Shown here: piece after piece, positions 25,023 through 33,504 of the stretch
Layout of the letters: each line of letters begins with the position of its first letter
How positions within the stretch are numbered: position 1 is the first letter of the stretch
Source: Pseudomonas sp. LP_7_YM
GTDB taxonomy: Bacteria; Pseudomonadota; Gammaproteobacteria; Pseudomonadales; Pseudomonadaceae
DNA length: 64,000 bases
Reading direction: 5' to 3'
Assembly: GCF_004364435.1 (NCBI RefSeq)
Contig: NZ_SOCT01000016.1
Coordinates: 1-64,000 of the forward strand
Made by a program: the position numbers and the translations under genes
Notes under the pieces: model-generated
The model's input: the letters and a program-made list of their open reading frames with translations, nothing else
Told to the model about the DNA's origin: nothing
The model's database searches: none

Positions 25023-25523
25023 GTGAAATCCCTTCTGGCGCTTTTGTCTCTGCTGGCGTTGCCTGTGATGGCCGCCGAACCGACGTTGTATGGTCGCTAC
25101 GAATACATCCAGGTCTCCGAGATCGGCCAGACCCTCAAGGCCAAGATGGACACCGGTGCGCTCACCGCATCGCTTTCGGCCAAGGACATCGAGCTGTTCA
25201 AGCGCGATGGCGATGACTGGGTGCGCTTCCGTCTGGCGACCAAAGACGCTGACAACAACGTCTACGAACACAAGGTTTCGCGCATCAGCCGCATCAAAGG
25301 CCGCGCCGATGGCGAGGATGAAGACGAACCGGTCGACCCGACCAAACGCCCGGTGGTGGACCTTGAACTGTGCCTGGGCAACGTCAAGCGTACCGTCGAG
25401 GTCAACCTCGTGGATCGCAGCCACTTCAACTATCCGCTGCTGATCGGTGCCAAGGCCTTGCGTGAATTCGGCGCGGCCGTAAACCCTGCACGCCGTTATA
25501 CGGCCGATAAGCCCGAGTGCTGA
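25023..25523 (+). CDS. Secreted retropepsin-like / putative ATP-dependent zinc protease family protein (PF05618)
   Basis: 166 residues from a GTG start at 25023 preceded by GAGGAAC. Signal peptide VKSLLALLSLLALPVMAAEP. The core KMDTGALTASLSAKDIE is the aspartic-protease-like D-T-G-A motif of the RimB/PF05618 family. Later VNLVDRSHFNYPLLIGAKAL forms the second half of the fold. The name 'ATP-dependent zinc protease' is historical, and protease activity is not shown by the sequence. It lies directly before creB, as in other pseudomonads. Confidence 0.78.
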   Translation: MKSLLALLSLLALPVMAAEPTLYGRYEYIQVSEIGQTLKAKMDTGALTASLSAKDIELFKRDGDDWVRFRLATKDADNNVYEHKVSRISRIKGRADGEDEDEPVDPTKRPVVDLELCLGNVKRTVEVNLVDRSHFNYPLLIGAKALREFGAAVNPARRYTADKPEC

Positions 25524-25582
25524 TTGACGCGCGGGGCTGATAACCGGCACCGTTCCGGCTTTACGCCAAGTGCTCGGATGCC

Positions 25583-25951
25583 ATGCCCCACACTCTGATT
25601 GTCGAAGACCAAGCCGCCATCGCCGATACCCTTGTCTATGCCTTGCAGGACGAGGGTTTCACCACCCCATGGCTAACCTTGGCCTGGCAGCGGTGGGAGC
25701 ACCAGCGCGATACTCCTGCCGATCTGATCATCCTCGACATCGGTTTGCCCGACATCAGCGGCTTCGAAACCTGCAAGCAGTTGCGCCGTTTCACTGAAGT
25801 GCCGGTGATGTTTCTCAGTGCGCGCGATGGCGAGATCGATCGTGTCGCCGGGTCTGTCCAGTTGGATGACTGCGCCTTCGCGAGCAAGCTCGCCCCCCGC
25901 AAAGATGACTGTCTAAACGGTGCGGATGCCGTCCGGGGACTCGGACGGTGA
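25583..25951 (+). pseudogene. creB: Truncated creB response regulator
   Basis: The receiver domain of CreB is recognisable for about 92 residues: acidic pocket LIVEDQ, phospho-Asp in LIILDIGLPDISGFETCKQL, and VMFLSARDGEIDRVAG. After about 25858 the sequence switches to an unrelated tail containing REP-like DNA (TTCGCGAGCAAGCTCGCCCC). The rest of the receiver, the winged-helix DNA-binding domain, and the creC and creD genes expected next are absent. The tail overlaps the 3' end of the convergent MFS gene. The remnant cannot act as a transcription factor. Confidence 0.82.
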
Positions 25952-27226
25952 TTCACCGGATTGCACCGTCGCGGCGGGCGTCACCAGCGGTTTGGTCACA
26001 AACCAGATGATGGCGGCCGCGACGAGATCGAAGGCAGCCAAGGCTACGAACAGCGGTGAGTAGCCGACTTTGGTCACCATGATCCCCAGCACCAGCGTGA
26101 ATAATGCCGCGCCGAGGAAACCAAACATGCCGCCCAGGCCTGTCGCGGTGCCCACTTCATTCTTGCCGAAGGAGTCTGAAGTGATGGCATACAGGGCGCC
26201 GGAAAGCGTCTGGTGGGCGAAGCCGCCAGCACAGAGCAAGGCAATGGCCACGTAGGGGCTGTCCACCAGACCGATACAGCCTGGCCCGATCATGCACAGC
26301 GAACCCAGGACCATGACCATCTTGCGTGAGGTCAGCAGCGACACCTTGAAATGCTTGTAGAAAAACGGGCTCAGGTAGCCGCCGAGCACGCAGCCAATAT
26401 CGGCCGCGAGGAAAGGCAGCCAGGCGAACATGGCGATTTCCTTGATGTTCATGTGCCGCTCGGTCATCAGGTACAACGGAATCCACGCGTTGAACGTCTG
26501 CCAGGCCGGCTCCGAAAGCATGCGTGCCGAAGCGATGGCATAGAAGTTACGGGTGCCGACGATCTTCTTCCAGCGGGCGCGCTGGGTCGGCGCGTCCTTG
26601 AGGTGGGATTCCTGTCCGGCGAGGATGTAATCACGCTCTTCATCGCCGAGCAGGCGCTGATTGCGCGGGTGCTTGTAGAGCAGCAGCCAGCTTGCACTCC
26701 ATAACAGGCCCAGCCCGCCGACGATGATGAATGCGACTTGCCAGCCACTGTGCAGGATCGCCCACACCACTAACGGCGGCGCCAGTAATGCACCGATGGA
26801 CGAGCCGATGTTGAACCAGCCGATGGCGACCGAGCGCTCCTTGGCTGGAAACCATTCGGTGGTTGCCTTGATGGCAGCAGGAAAGCCTGCAGCTTCGGTG
26901 ATGCCCAACAGACTGCGCAGAAACGCGAGGCTCTGCCACCCAGTCGCCATGGCTGCCGATGCGCAGGCAACCGACCAGGCCACGGCGAAAACGGCAAAAC
27001 CGATCTTGGTGCCGATCGCATCGATCACATAGCCCGCCACCGGTTGCATGAAGGCATAGCCCATCTGCCAGGCAATCACGACGTGTGAGTACTGTTCGGT
27101 GGAAATATTGAGCTCGCTCATCATGGTGGGAGCGGCGACGGAGAGGGTATTGCGAGCCAGGTAGTTGACGATAAGCCCGCCTGTAATCAGCGCGACCATC
27201 CACCAACGGATGCCTTTTATTTTCAT
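25913..27226 (-). CDS. MFS transporter, anion:cation symporter family (hexuronate/organic-acid type)
   Basis: 437 residues with twelve predicted membrane helices and an ACS-family pattern: N-terminal RWWMVALITGGLIVNYLARN, the WQMGYAFMQPVAGYVIDAIG segment, TEAAGFPAAIKATTEWFP and a central cytoplasmic loop. Closest in general look to hexuronate (ExuT) and glucarate/galactarate transporters; the substrate is not certain. The ATG at 27226 has AGAGTGGA upstream; a GTG at 27235 is an alternative. It occupies the place where creC and creD would be expected, so it may have replaced them. A dyad operator lies about 45 bp upstream. Confidence 0.82.
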   Translation of the reverse strand: MKIKGIRWWMVALITGGLIVNYLARNTLSVAAPTMMSELNISTEQYSHVVIAWQMGYAFMQPVAGYVIDAIGTKIGFAVFAVAWSVACASAAMATGWQSLAFLRSLLGITEAAGFPAAIKATTEWFPAKERSVAIGWFNIGSSIGALLAPPLVVWAILHSGWQVAFIIVGGLGLLWSASWLLLYKHPRNQRLLGDEERDYILAGQESHLKDAPTQRARWKKIVGTRNFYAIASARMLSEPAWQTFNAWIPLYLMTERHMNIKEIAMFAWLPFLAADIGCVLGGYLSPFFYKHFKVSLLTSRKMVMVLGSLCMIGPGCIGLVDSPYVAIALLCAGGFAHQTLSGALYAITSDSFGKNEVGTATGLGGMFGFLGAALFTLVLGIMVTKVGYSPLFVALAAFDLVAAAIIWFVTKPLVTPAATVQSGESPSESPDGIRTV

Positions 27227-27268
27227 CAGGTCCACTCTGAGTATTGTTTTTATTCTGCGACGATTGTT

Positions 27269-27282
27269 ATACGTCGTCGTAT
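27269..27282 (-). promoter_or_regulatory. Dyad operator candidate upstream of the MFS transporter gene
   Basis: ATACG (27269-27273), TCGT, CGTAT (27278-27282) is a short perfect dyad within GTTATACGTCGTCGTATGAC, 43 bp upstream of the start. The shape fits a GntR-family operator for a sugar-acid regulator, which is a guess. The rest of the 450-bp gap to 27677 holds only a REP pair. Confidence 0.35.
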
Positions 27283-27523
27283 GACTGCGGATTTAGGCAA
27301 ACGCCGCTTTTGTTGTCAATGCAAACTGCTTTTTCCACGATTGTATTTCTGTATGTCACAGAGTTGTGACGGAGCGACCGGGATATAGGGCGGTGGGTAA
27401 AGCGTGCGGATGATGAATCTGGCTCTCGCTGAAGCAGGAAGTGCTCAGTCGTATGATGAGGCGCGTCCATTCCTGCGCCGAGGGCACATTCAGCAGGCAG
27501 TTTTGCCCGACGCAGGCCCACTC

Positions 27524-27613
27524 TGTGGGAGCGAATACATTCGCCAGAGGCCAGGACTGTTCATGCACATGCGACGCCTGACAGATCTTTGGCAAATGAA
27601 TTCGCTCCCGCAG
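27524..27613. repeat. REP pair
   Basis: TGTGGGAGCGAATACATTCG (from 27524) and the inverted GCAAATGAATTCGCTCCCGC (27593-27612) lie between the MFS gene and the small membrane-protein gene. Confidence 0.8.
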
Positions 27614-27677
27614 CGGCTCTGTGTGCGGCTGCGGTTTCTGCGTCGTCAATTGAGGACGGGAATGGCAATTAAAGCGG

Positions 27678-27875
27678 TCAGCCGCAACCGCGCCGTCGCA
27701 TCATCAGGCCCTTGATGCTCAGCCATGCGGGGATGCCCAGCCCTACCCACGACAGTACGTCCCAGGCACCGTCGCCCAGCAGCGCCGCGAACAGGCCTGC
27801 AGCGGTCAGCAACGCAATCCATGTGGGTTTGCTGAAGGTCTTCCAGAAGGCCGAGTGTTTCCGGTGCCGGGTCAT
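27678..27875 (-). CDS. Small membrane protein coupled to the PepSY gene
   Basis: 65 residues from the ATG at 27875, which overlaps the PepSY stop by 4 bp (ATGA). Two hydrophobic segments (PTWIALLTAAGLFAALLG and DVLSWVGLGIPAWLSIKGL) and a basic C-terminus. I recognise no named family; such short ORFs commonly follow PepSY-TM genes in iron-uptake operons and are likely co-functional. A longer in-frame start exists but the overlap favours this one. Confidence 0.65.
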   Translation of the reverse strand: MTRHRKHSAFWKTFSKPTWIALLTAAGLFAALLGDGAWDVLSWVGLGIPAWLSIKGLMMRRRGCG

Positions 27876-29005
27876 GCCGCCTCCACTGCCTGACGAGCGT
27901 TGGCCGTCACAGCCGCGCGGCGCCTTACCCACCACAGATACACGCCGCTGCCCAACACGATGATGGTCAGCACATCGAGCACGCCCCAGAGAACCTTCAT
28001 CGGCATGCCGCCGTAGTCACCGAAGTGCAAAGGTTGCGACAGCAGCAGCGCATCCATGTACCAGGGGCTGTTGACGATCGCCGTCACGGTGAGGTCTTTG
28101 GCGTCGATCAGCACGGGCGTCAGCAGGTGAGAGGTCAGGTGCGTGTTGCCTTTCATGAACACGGCGTAGTGGTGTTCACTGGAAAAACGCGAGCCCGGGA
28201 ATGCGATGAACGAAGGCTCGGCGCCGGGCACCGTGGCCTGGGCGATGTCCAGCAGGTGGGTCGCAGGCGCTCGATCGGTCAGCGGCGGCGCGTCACGGTA
28301 AGGCGCGACCATGGCGGCCAGCGCATCGTTGCGCCACTGCGCGATCACCAGATCAGCGCAGGCATTGAGCACACCGGTCAAGCCGACCACGAACGCCCAG
28401 GTGAGTGTCACCACGCCAATCAGGTTATGCAGGTCGAGCCAACGCACACGGTTCGATTTGTTCGGGCGTACGGTGGCAAAATCCAGACGGCGCATGAAGG
28501 GCGCATACAGCACCACGCCTGAAACAATCGCTAATACAAAAAGCAGCCCCATGAACGCCAAAAGCAGCTTTCCGGGCAGCCCTGCATACATGTCCACGTG
28601 TAAACGGAGCATCACCATCATGAAGCCGCCGTTGGCTGAAGGTGTTTCCACCGCTTGGCCGGTACGTCCGTCGAGCATGAAGGTATGGGTGTCGTTGGGG
28701 TCGCCGCCTGCGGTTTTGCCCATGAACGCGTAGAGCCCGTTCGGCTCATCCTCGTCCCAGCCGAAGTACTGCACCACCTCGCCGGGGCGGTGGGCTTGGG
28801 CGGCTTTCACCAGCTGTTGAAGGTCCATGCGCGGCGTATCGGCGGGCATTTCCCTAAGTTCGGGGGCATCGCCCAGCAGATGTTCGATCTCGTGATGAAA
28901 CACCAGCGGCAAACCGGTAATCGCCAACATCAGCAGGAACAGCGTGCAGATCAGGCTGCTCCAGGTGTGGATGAACGACCAGCGGCGGATGGTTTGGCTC
29001 TTCAT
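27872..29005 (-). CDS. PepSY-associated membrane protein of the siderophore locus
   Basis: 377 residues from the ATG at 29005. Membrane helices at the N-terminus (FIHTWSSLICTLFLLMLAITG), in the middle (LLLAFMGLLFVLAIVSGVVLY, then VTLTWAFVVGLTGVLNACAD) and near the C-terminus (VLDVLTIIVLGSGVYLWWVR) flank two PepSY-like periplasmic loops. This is the PepSY-TM family often encoded beside TonB receptors, where members take part in inner-membrane iron reduction or siderophore handling (FoxB/FiuB-like roles). The small downstream gene overlaps its end. Confidence 0.85.
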   Translation of the reverse strand: MKSQTIRRWSFIHTWSSLICTLFLLMLAITGLPLVFHHEIEHLLGDAPELREMPADTPRMDLQQLVKAAQAHRPGEVVQYFGWDEDEPNGLYAFMGKTAGGDPNDTHTFMLDGRTGQAVETPSANGGFMMVMLRLHVDMYAGLPGKLLLAFMGLLFVLAIVSGVVLYAPFMRRLDFATVRPNKSNRVRWLDLHNLIGVVTLTWAFVVGLTGVLNACADLVIAQWRNDALAAMVAPYRDAPPLTDRAPATHLLDIAQATVPGAEPSFIAFPGSRFSSEHHYAVFMKGNTHLTSHLLTPVLIDAKDLTVTAIVNSPWYMDALLLSQPLHFGDYGGMPMKVLWGVLDVLTIIVLGSGVYLWWVRRRAAVTANARQAVEAA

Positions 29006-29033
29006 GTGCACATACCGAAATGGACGAAAGCAA

Positions 29034-29059
29034 AAGGGCCGCTGTTTCGAGCGGCCCTT
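29034..29059 (-). terminator. Terminator of the TonB receptor gene
   Basis: AAGGGCCGCT (29034-29043) pairs perfectly with AGCGGCCCTT (29050-29059). On the minus strand the hairpin is followed by TTGCTTTCG, a weak U-run. It lies 28 bp past the receptor stop, and the PepSY gene starts 29 bp further on, so some read-through is likely. Confidence 0.7.
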
Positions 29060-29086
29060 GTTTTACAGCTTCAGGATTTTAAACGA

Positions 29087-31522
29087 TTACCATTTGTAGT
29101 TCACGCTGGCGACAACGCTGCGCTGGTCGCCGTAGTAACAGTAGTAGCTGTCACAGGTGGAGATGTAGTCCTTGTCAAACAGGTTGGTTGCCTTGACCGA
29201 AACGGTGGTGCCTTTGAGTGTATTAATTACGCGACCCAGTTCATAGTGCACTGACGCATCAACGACGGTATAGGCATCTGCCTTGCCAAGCCATGTATTC
29301 GCCTGGTCTCCATAAGTATTTCCGGTATATCGCACTCCGCCACCGATACCGAAACCATCCAGCGCACCCTCATGCCAAGTGTAGTCAGTCCACAGTGAAG
29401 CCTGCTGGTTTGGCATCAGTTGTAGACGGTTGCCCTTGAATTCACCTTTTTGTACCTCTGACTTGGCTAAGGTGTAGGCGGCAATGACCTTGAGATTATC
29501 TGTAACATCAGAGACGGCCTCCAGCTCCAGACCCTTAACCTTCACTTCGCCGGTCTGGCTTGTGATCGAGACGCCACCACTGTTTGTAGAGGTGACCGAT
29601 ACGTTCTTCTGTGTCAGATCATAAACGGCTGCACTGAGCAGAGTTTTACTACCTGGTGGCTGGTATTTGATCCCCAGTTCCCACTGCTTACCCTCAGTCG
29701 GCTTGAATGAATCAGTAGGAGAGGCAGTGGCATTGCTAGTCGGCTGGAAAGATTCAGCATAGGACAGATAGGGTACGAGACCGGAGTCGAACACGTAGCT
29801 AACTGCTGCGTTGCCGCTGAAGTTTTTGTCGCGTTCGGTATTGGTAGCATCGGCCTTGTTGAAAAACTTCGTCCCCGTATGAACCCAGTCTTCACGTCCA
29901 CCAAGCGTTAGACGCCACTGGTCGAGCGCAATCTGATCTTGGACATAAGCGCCAGTCTGGACAGTTTTCTGGTCGTAATCGTAAAACGCTGAGGAGCGTG
30001 GCGGACGAGTGATAGGCAGACCGTAAACAGGGTTGTTCACGTTGATGCCGGGGGCTGTACCAAAGATTGATGTGTAGTTGGTATTGTTACGCTGCTGATC
30101 CAGTCCGATAAGCAGGGTATGAGCGATGCTGCCGGTATTGAAGTTGCCTTGCAGGTTATTGTCCACAGCAAACTGAGAAATGTCCTCATCGGTGCTAGTG
30201 GTGGTACGAGAAGCCAGATTTCCTTGGTCATCGATCTGAGTGAACGGATACGAGCCGGGTGTAATTGCTTGAAAGGACAGATCCGATTTGGTGTACCTCA
30301 GATTTTGACGGAACTGCCAGGTATCGTTGAATCGGTGCTCGAACGCGTAACCCAGCGCGTAGTAGGTACGATCGTAATATTCCCATTTCGGGTCGCCCAG
30401 ATTCTTGTGATGTGAGACATCACCGAAGGGCATGCTGATCTTCGTGCCTTGAATCGGATAAAACTGGCTGGTGGTGCCTGTATCGTCACGCGTGAATTGG
30501 CTGAGGAAGGTCAGTTTGGTATCCGAATCTATATTCCAGGTCAGGCTTGGCGCGATGTTGTAGCGCTTGTTCCCGATATGATCGACTTGGGTGTCGCTGT
30601 CCCGCAGTACACCACTGAGACTATAGAGAAACTGGCCTTCATCATCGATTTTCCCGGTACTGGCGAAGTCGATCTGGCGATGGTTGTCACTGCCGTACTG
30701 CAGTTCGATCTCATGATTTGTTTCGGCTTGAGGACGGCGGCTAACCATGTCGAGCAGGCCACCCGGAGGTGTCTGGCCGTACACAGACGAAGCTGGGCCG
30801 CGTAACAGGGCGACCCGGTCCAGATCCCAGGTTTCGAGTTTCGGGTTGGCGTACACCCCTTTTGCTAGAGGTAAGCCATCAAGAAACTGAGTCGGTTCAA
30901 AGCCTCGGACGCGCAACCAATCAGCGCGCGTATCGCTGCCGAAGCTGCTGGAAACAATACCAGGCATGTATTTCACGGCGTCGTCGAGATTCTGCACGCC
31001 GCGATCCTGCATCTGCTGACGGGTCGCAACCGAAATCGAACGCGGCGCTTCGGCCAGCGCGGTGTCGGTCTTGGTGCCTGCGGCCGTACGAGTGGCCGCA
31101 TAGCCTTCAACCGGCCCCCATGCGCTTTCAACGGCTTCCTGACGACCCTGAATGCTGGTTTCCGGTAGCGCCATTACACCTTCCGGTGCGGCGATCAGGC
31201 TGTAGGTCCCGGCCGAGGTCTGGCTCAGCTGCAAACCCGTGCCGCGCAACGCCTGTGACAGCGCGCCCGGCGCGTCGAACTGACCCTGGACCGGTGAAGA
31301 CGTGCGCCCTGCGGCCAGCGTCGGGTCCAGCGACAGTGCCAAACCAGCCTGGCTGGCGATTTGCGTCAGCGTGGTGGAGAGCGACGCGGCTGGCAGGTTG
31401 TAGGCACGAACACTGGAGGCCTGAGAAGCCGCCATTGACTGCGTGCTCGCCAGGGGTGCGGCAAGGGCAACGGCGACTGCCAACAGGCTCGGTCGCAGAA
31501 GGGTTTGAAGCGTGCGGGACAT
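29087..31522 (-). CDS. fiuA: TonB-dependent hydroxamate siderophore receptor with signalling domain
   Basis: 811-residue outer-membrane receptor. Signal peptide to about residue 32. The N-terminal STN signalling domain (VRAYNLPAASLSTTLTQIAS, about 40-115) contacts the anti-sigma factor. The plug domain is about 150-270 (AEAPRSISVATRQQMQDRGV) and a 22-strand barrel ends in aromatic VVASVNYKW. The penultimate YCYYGDQRSVVASV stretch resembles FhuE/FoxA/FiuA hydroxamate receptors. With fecI/fecR-type genes upstream and creB plus glcB nearby, gene order matches P. aeruginosa fiuA (ferrichrome); the exact siderophore remains inferred. Confidence 0.85.
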   Translation of the reverse strand: MSRTLQTLLRPSLLAVAVALAAPLASTQSMAASQASSVRAYNLPAASLSTTLTQIASQAGLALSLDPTLAAGRTSSPVQGQFDAPGALSQALRGTGLQLSQTSAGTYSLIAAPEGVMALPETSIQGRQEAVESAWGPVEGYAATRTAAGTKTDTALAEAPRSISVATRQQMQDRGVQNLDDAVKYMPGIVSSSFGSDTRADWLRVRGFEPTQFLDGLPLAKGVYANPKLETWDLDRVALLRGPASSVYGQTPPGGLLDMVSRRPQAETNHEIELQYGSDNHRQIDFASTGKIDDEGQFLYSLSGVLRDSDTQVDHIGNKRYNIAPSLTWNIDSDTKLTFLSQFTRDDTGTTSQFYPIQGTKISMPFGDVSHHKNLGDPKWEYYDRTYYALGYAFEHRFNDTWQFRQNLRYTKSDLSFQAITPGSYPFTQIDDQGNLASRTTTSTDEDISQFAVDNNLQGNFNTGSIAHTLLIGLDQQRNNTNYTSIFGTAPGINVNNPVYGLPITRPPRSSAFYDYDQKTVQTGAYVQDQIALDQWRLTLGGREDWVHTGTKFFNKADATNTERDKNFSGNAAVSYVFDSGLVPYLSYAESFQPTSNATASPTDSFKPTEGKQWELGIKYQPPGSKTLLSAAVYDLTQKNVSVTSTNSGGVSITSQTGEVKVKGLELEAVSDVTDNLKVIAAYTLAKSEVQKGEFKGNRLQLMPNQQASLWTDYTWHEGALDGFGIGGGVRYTGNTYGDQANTWLGKADAYTVVDASVHYELGRVINTLKGTTVSVKATNLFDKDYISTCDSYYCYYGDQRSVVASVNYKW

Positions 31523-31667
31523 GGGCGGCTCCTGAGTTGAATGTGCTCAATGCCTATGTGCCGGACGAGATTTGAAAAGTGATAGGGCCTGATCGAAAAT
31601 AATTTAGATTTACAATTTGGGAATGGCAGGGGCTCATCGCAACGAACTTGGGCCACAGGCGCATTCT

Positions 31668-32657
31668 TCACATCTTGCGCGTCGTGTTTGCCTCGCTCGC
31701 CACCACCATGACCCACCAATGCGTGCGCGCCTCGATCTCCACGGGCAAGGTCGGCATCAGTGCCTTGAGGGCCAGATCGGTGTCATTGAGCGGGAAGCTG
31801 CCGGTAATCCGAAGATCAGCGACGTCCGCTGCAACGCCCAGATACCCCTGACGATAGCGGCTGATTTCCGCAACCACGTCTCTGAGCGGCGCGTTGTCCA
31901 CCACCAGCATGCCGCGCATCCAGGCATCCGTTCCCGGCGCGATGGCGACCATCGGGCCCAGGCTATGGCGCTGAATCAGCATCTGCTGGCCTTCATGCAG
32001 GATCATTTCTTTATCGGTTGCCTGTGGATGAGCCGCGACGGCCGACTGCAGCACGCTCACCAGCGTGCCGTCGTTGCGTCGCTTGACCAGAAATTTGGTA
32101 CCCAGGGCCCGCATTAGGCCCTCGTTGGTTTCGACGATGAAGGGCCGCGGATCCTCGTGGCTGCCGGTTTCAACGAAGATCTCTCCCTCCTGAAGGACGA
32201 CCCGACGCTGTCGGGCATCGAATCGTACGTCCAGCGCGCTATGGGTATTGAGGCGAATGAGGGTGTTGTCCGATAGCCGGATGGTGCGTTGCTCACCGGT
32301 GGCGGTGCGCTGGTCGGCCAGCCAGTAATTCACCGGCAGCAGGCGCTCGCCCAGAAAAACGGTCAGCCCCAGCGCCACGGCGATACCGGCTACACCACGA
32401 CCCAGCTTGCTCACTTTCCGGCCAACGCCTTCGCGAGAACGCATCAATGCCGAGCGTGCAGGGCCTGTGGTCCGTGCGAGTCGCTGATCGAGCATGCCCA
32501 ATTGCATCCAGGCGCGGGCATGCTCTTCGCTGGCGGCATACCACCTGGCGAACTCCTCGCGTTCGGTCTCGCTGCCCTGCCCACCATCCAGACATAGCTG
32601 CCAGGCGATTGCAGCATCCAGCACCTGCGAAGAAACCGGGCGCGCGGTGATGCTCAT
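31668..32657 (-). CDS. fiuR: FecR-family anti-sigma factor
   Basis: 329 residues from the ATG at 32657, overlapping the sigma-factor stop by 4 bp. The N-terminal cytoplasmic sigma-binding part (DAAIAWQLCLDGGQGSETER, EEFARWYAASEEHARAWMQL) is followed by one membrane helix (GVAGIAVALGLTVFLGERLL). The periplasmic FecR domain carries RLSDNTLIRLNTHSALDV and GEIFVETG and ends in an STN-like region. It relays the signal from the loaded receptor to the sigma factor. Confidence 0.88.
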   Translation of the reverse strand: MSITARPVSSQVLDAAIAWQLCLDGGQGSETEREEFARWYAASEEHARAWMQLGMLDQRLARTTGPARSALMRSREGVGRKVSKLGRGVAGIAVALGLTVFLGERLLPVNYWLADQRTATGEQRTIRLSDNTLIRLNTHSALDVRFDARQRRVVLQEGEIFVETGSHEDPRPFIVETNEGLMRALGTKFLVKRRNDGTLVSVLQSAVAAHPQATDKEMILHEGQQMLIQRHSLGPMVAIAPGTDAWMRGMLVVDNAPLRDVVAEISRYRQGYLGVAADVADLRITGSFPLNDTDLALKALMPTLPVEIEARTHWWVMVVASEANTTRKM

Positions 32658-33172
32658 ATGGGTTCGCCATACAGCGCGATGTAGCACTGACGAATGCCCT
32701 GGGTCAGATATTGCCGTACGCGCGGTACGGAAACGCCAACCTTCTCGGCGATTACGGCGTGGCTCAAGCCATCCAGCCGGTTGTACAGAAAGGCCGCGCG
32801 CGCCTTGCTGGACAGCTTGCCGAGCATGCGGTCTATGGCTTTGAGGTCTTCGAGGATCAGTTGCTGTTCTTCAAGTGAAGGGTGTTCGCCTTCCGGAATC
32901 AGCATCAGTTCGTTGAGGTAGGCCTGTTCGAGGGCTGCGCGACGGAAATGGTCGAACATCAGCCCCTTGGCCACTTGCACCAGGAATGCCCGCGGTTCGC
33001 GTGGCGTATCCAGATGCTCTCGGCCCAGTAAACGGGTGAAGGTGTCCTGACTCAGATCTTCGGCCCGGTGCGGGCAGGCGACATTACGCTTCAACCAGGC
33101 CAGTAACCAGCTGCGATGATCGCGATAGAGCGTTCCGACTAGCTGATGTTGAGGACTTTGGAGTGACGACAC
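32654..33172 (-). CDS. fiuI: ECF sigma factor (FecI type) for iron uptake
   Basis: 172 residues from a GTG at 33172 (VSSLQSPQHQLVGTLYRDHR). Region 2 contains AEDLSQDTFTRLL and PRAFLVQVAKGLMFDHFRR. Region 4 contains LSSKARAAFLYNRLDGLSHA and the helix-turn-helix VIAEKVGVSVPRVRQYLTQG. It directs transcription of the downstream receptor gene when the siderophore is bound. An ATG further upstream would add about 60 unrelated residues, so the GTG is preferred although its ribosome-binding site is weak. A Fur-box-like site lies about 30 bp upstream. Confidence 0.87.
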   Translation of the reverse strand: MSSLQSPQHQLVGTLYRDHRSWLLAWLKRNVACPHRAEDLSQDTFTRLLGREHLDTPREPRAFLVQVAKGLMFDHFRRAALEQAYLNELMLIPEGEHPSLEEQQLILEDLKAIDRMLGKLSSKARAAFLYNRLDGLSHAVIAEKVGVSVPRVRQYLTQGIRQCYIALYGEPI

Positions 33173-33202
33173 GTACGCACCGAGGAGAACAAAGTAACTA
33201 AC

Positions 33203-33215
33203 GAGAATTATTCGC
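33203..33215 (-). promoter_or_regulatory. Fur-box-like site upstream of the ECF sigma gene
   Basis: GAGAAT-T-ATTCGC (33203-33215) has the 6-1-6 inverted-repeat form of a Fur site, with five of six positions symmetric. It lies 31 bp upstream of the GTG start, where iron repression of a FecI-type sigma factor would be expected. Confidence 0.5.
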
Positions 33216-33343
33216 GATTGTGTCAGAGCCAGGGAATGCTGGCAATTGGTCCGTGTAAGAAGGAGCCGAGCGGTTTGATTTCGGGAAATTTCTGCGCAGC
33301 AATGAGGACAGAAGATGTTTGAGGGCCCGAGGATGACCCTTTC

Positions 33344-33431
33344 CGGGAACGAATTCATTCGCGAAAAATAGACCCGGCCCTAGAGATGCATTGCCTGTAC
33401 CGCCCCCCGCGAATGAATTCGTTCACACAGG
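33344..33431. repeat. REP pair
   Basis: GGGAACGAATTCATTCGCGA (33344-33363) and the inverted CGCGAATGAATTCGTTCACA (33408-33427). With the Fur-like site, this is all I see in the 332-bp gap between the sigma factor and the exonuclease genes. Confidence 0.8.
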
Positions 33432-33504
33432 TATCCGGTCAGGGGCCGCAGATCAGGGGTTATGGATCAGGGTTACGGATCGGATGTGGCGACGTGGCCG
33501 CGTG

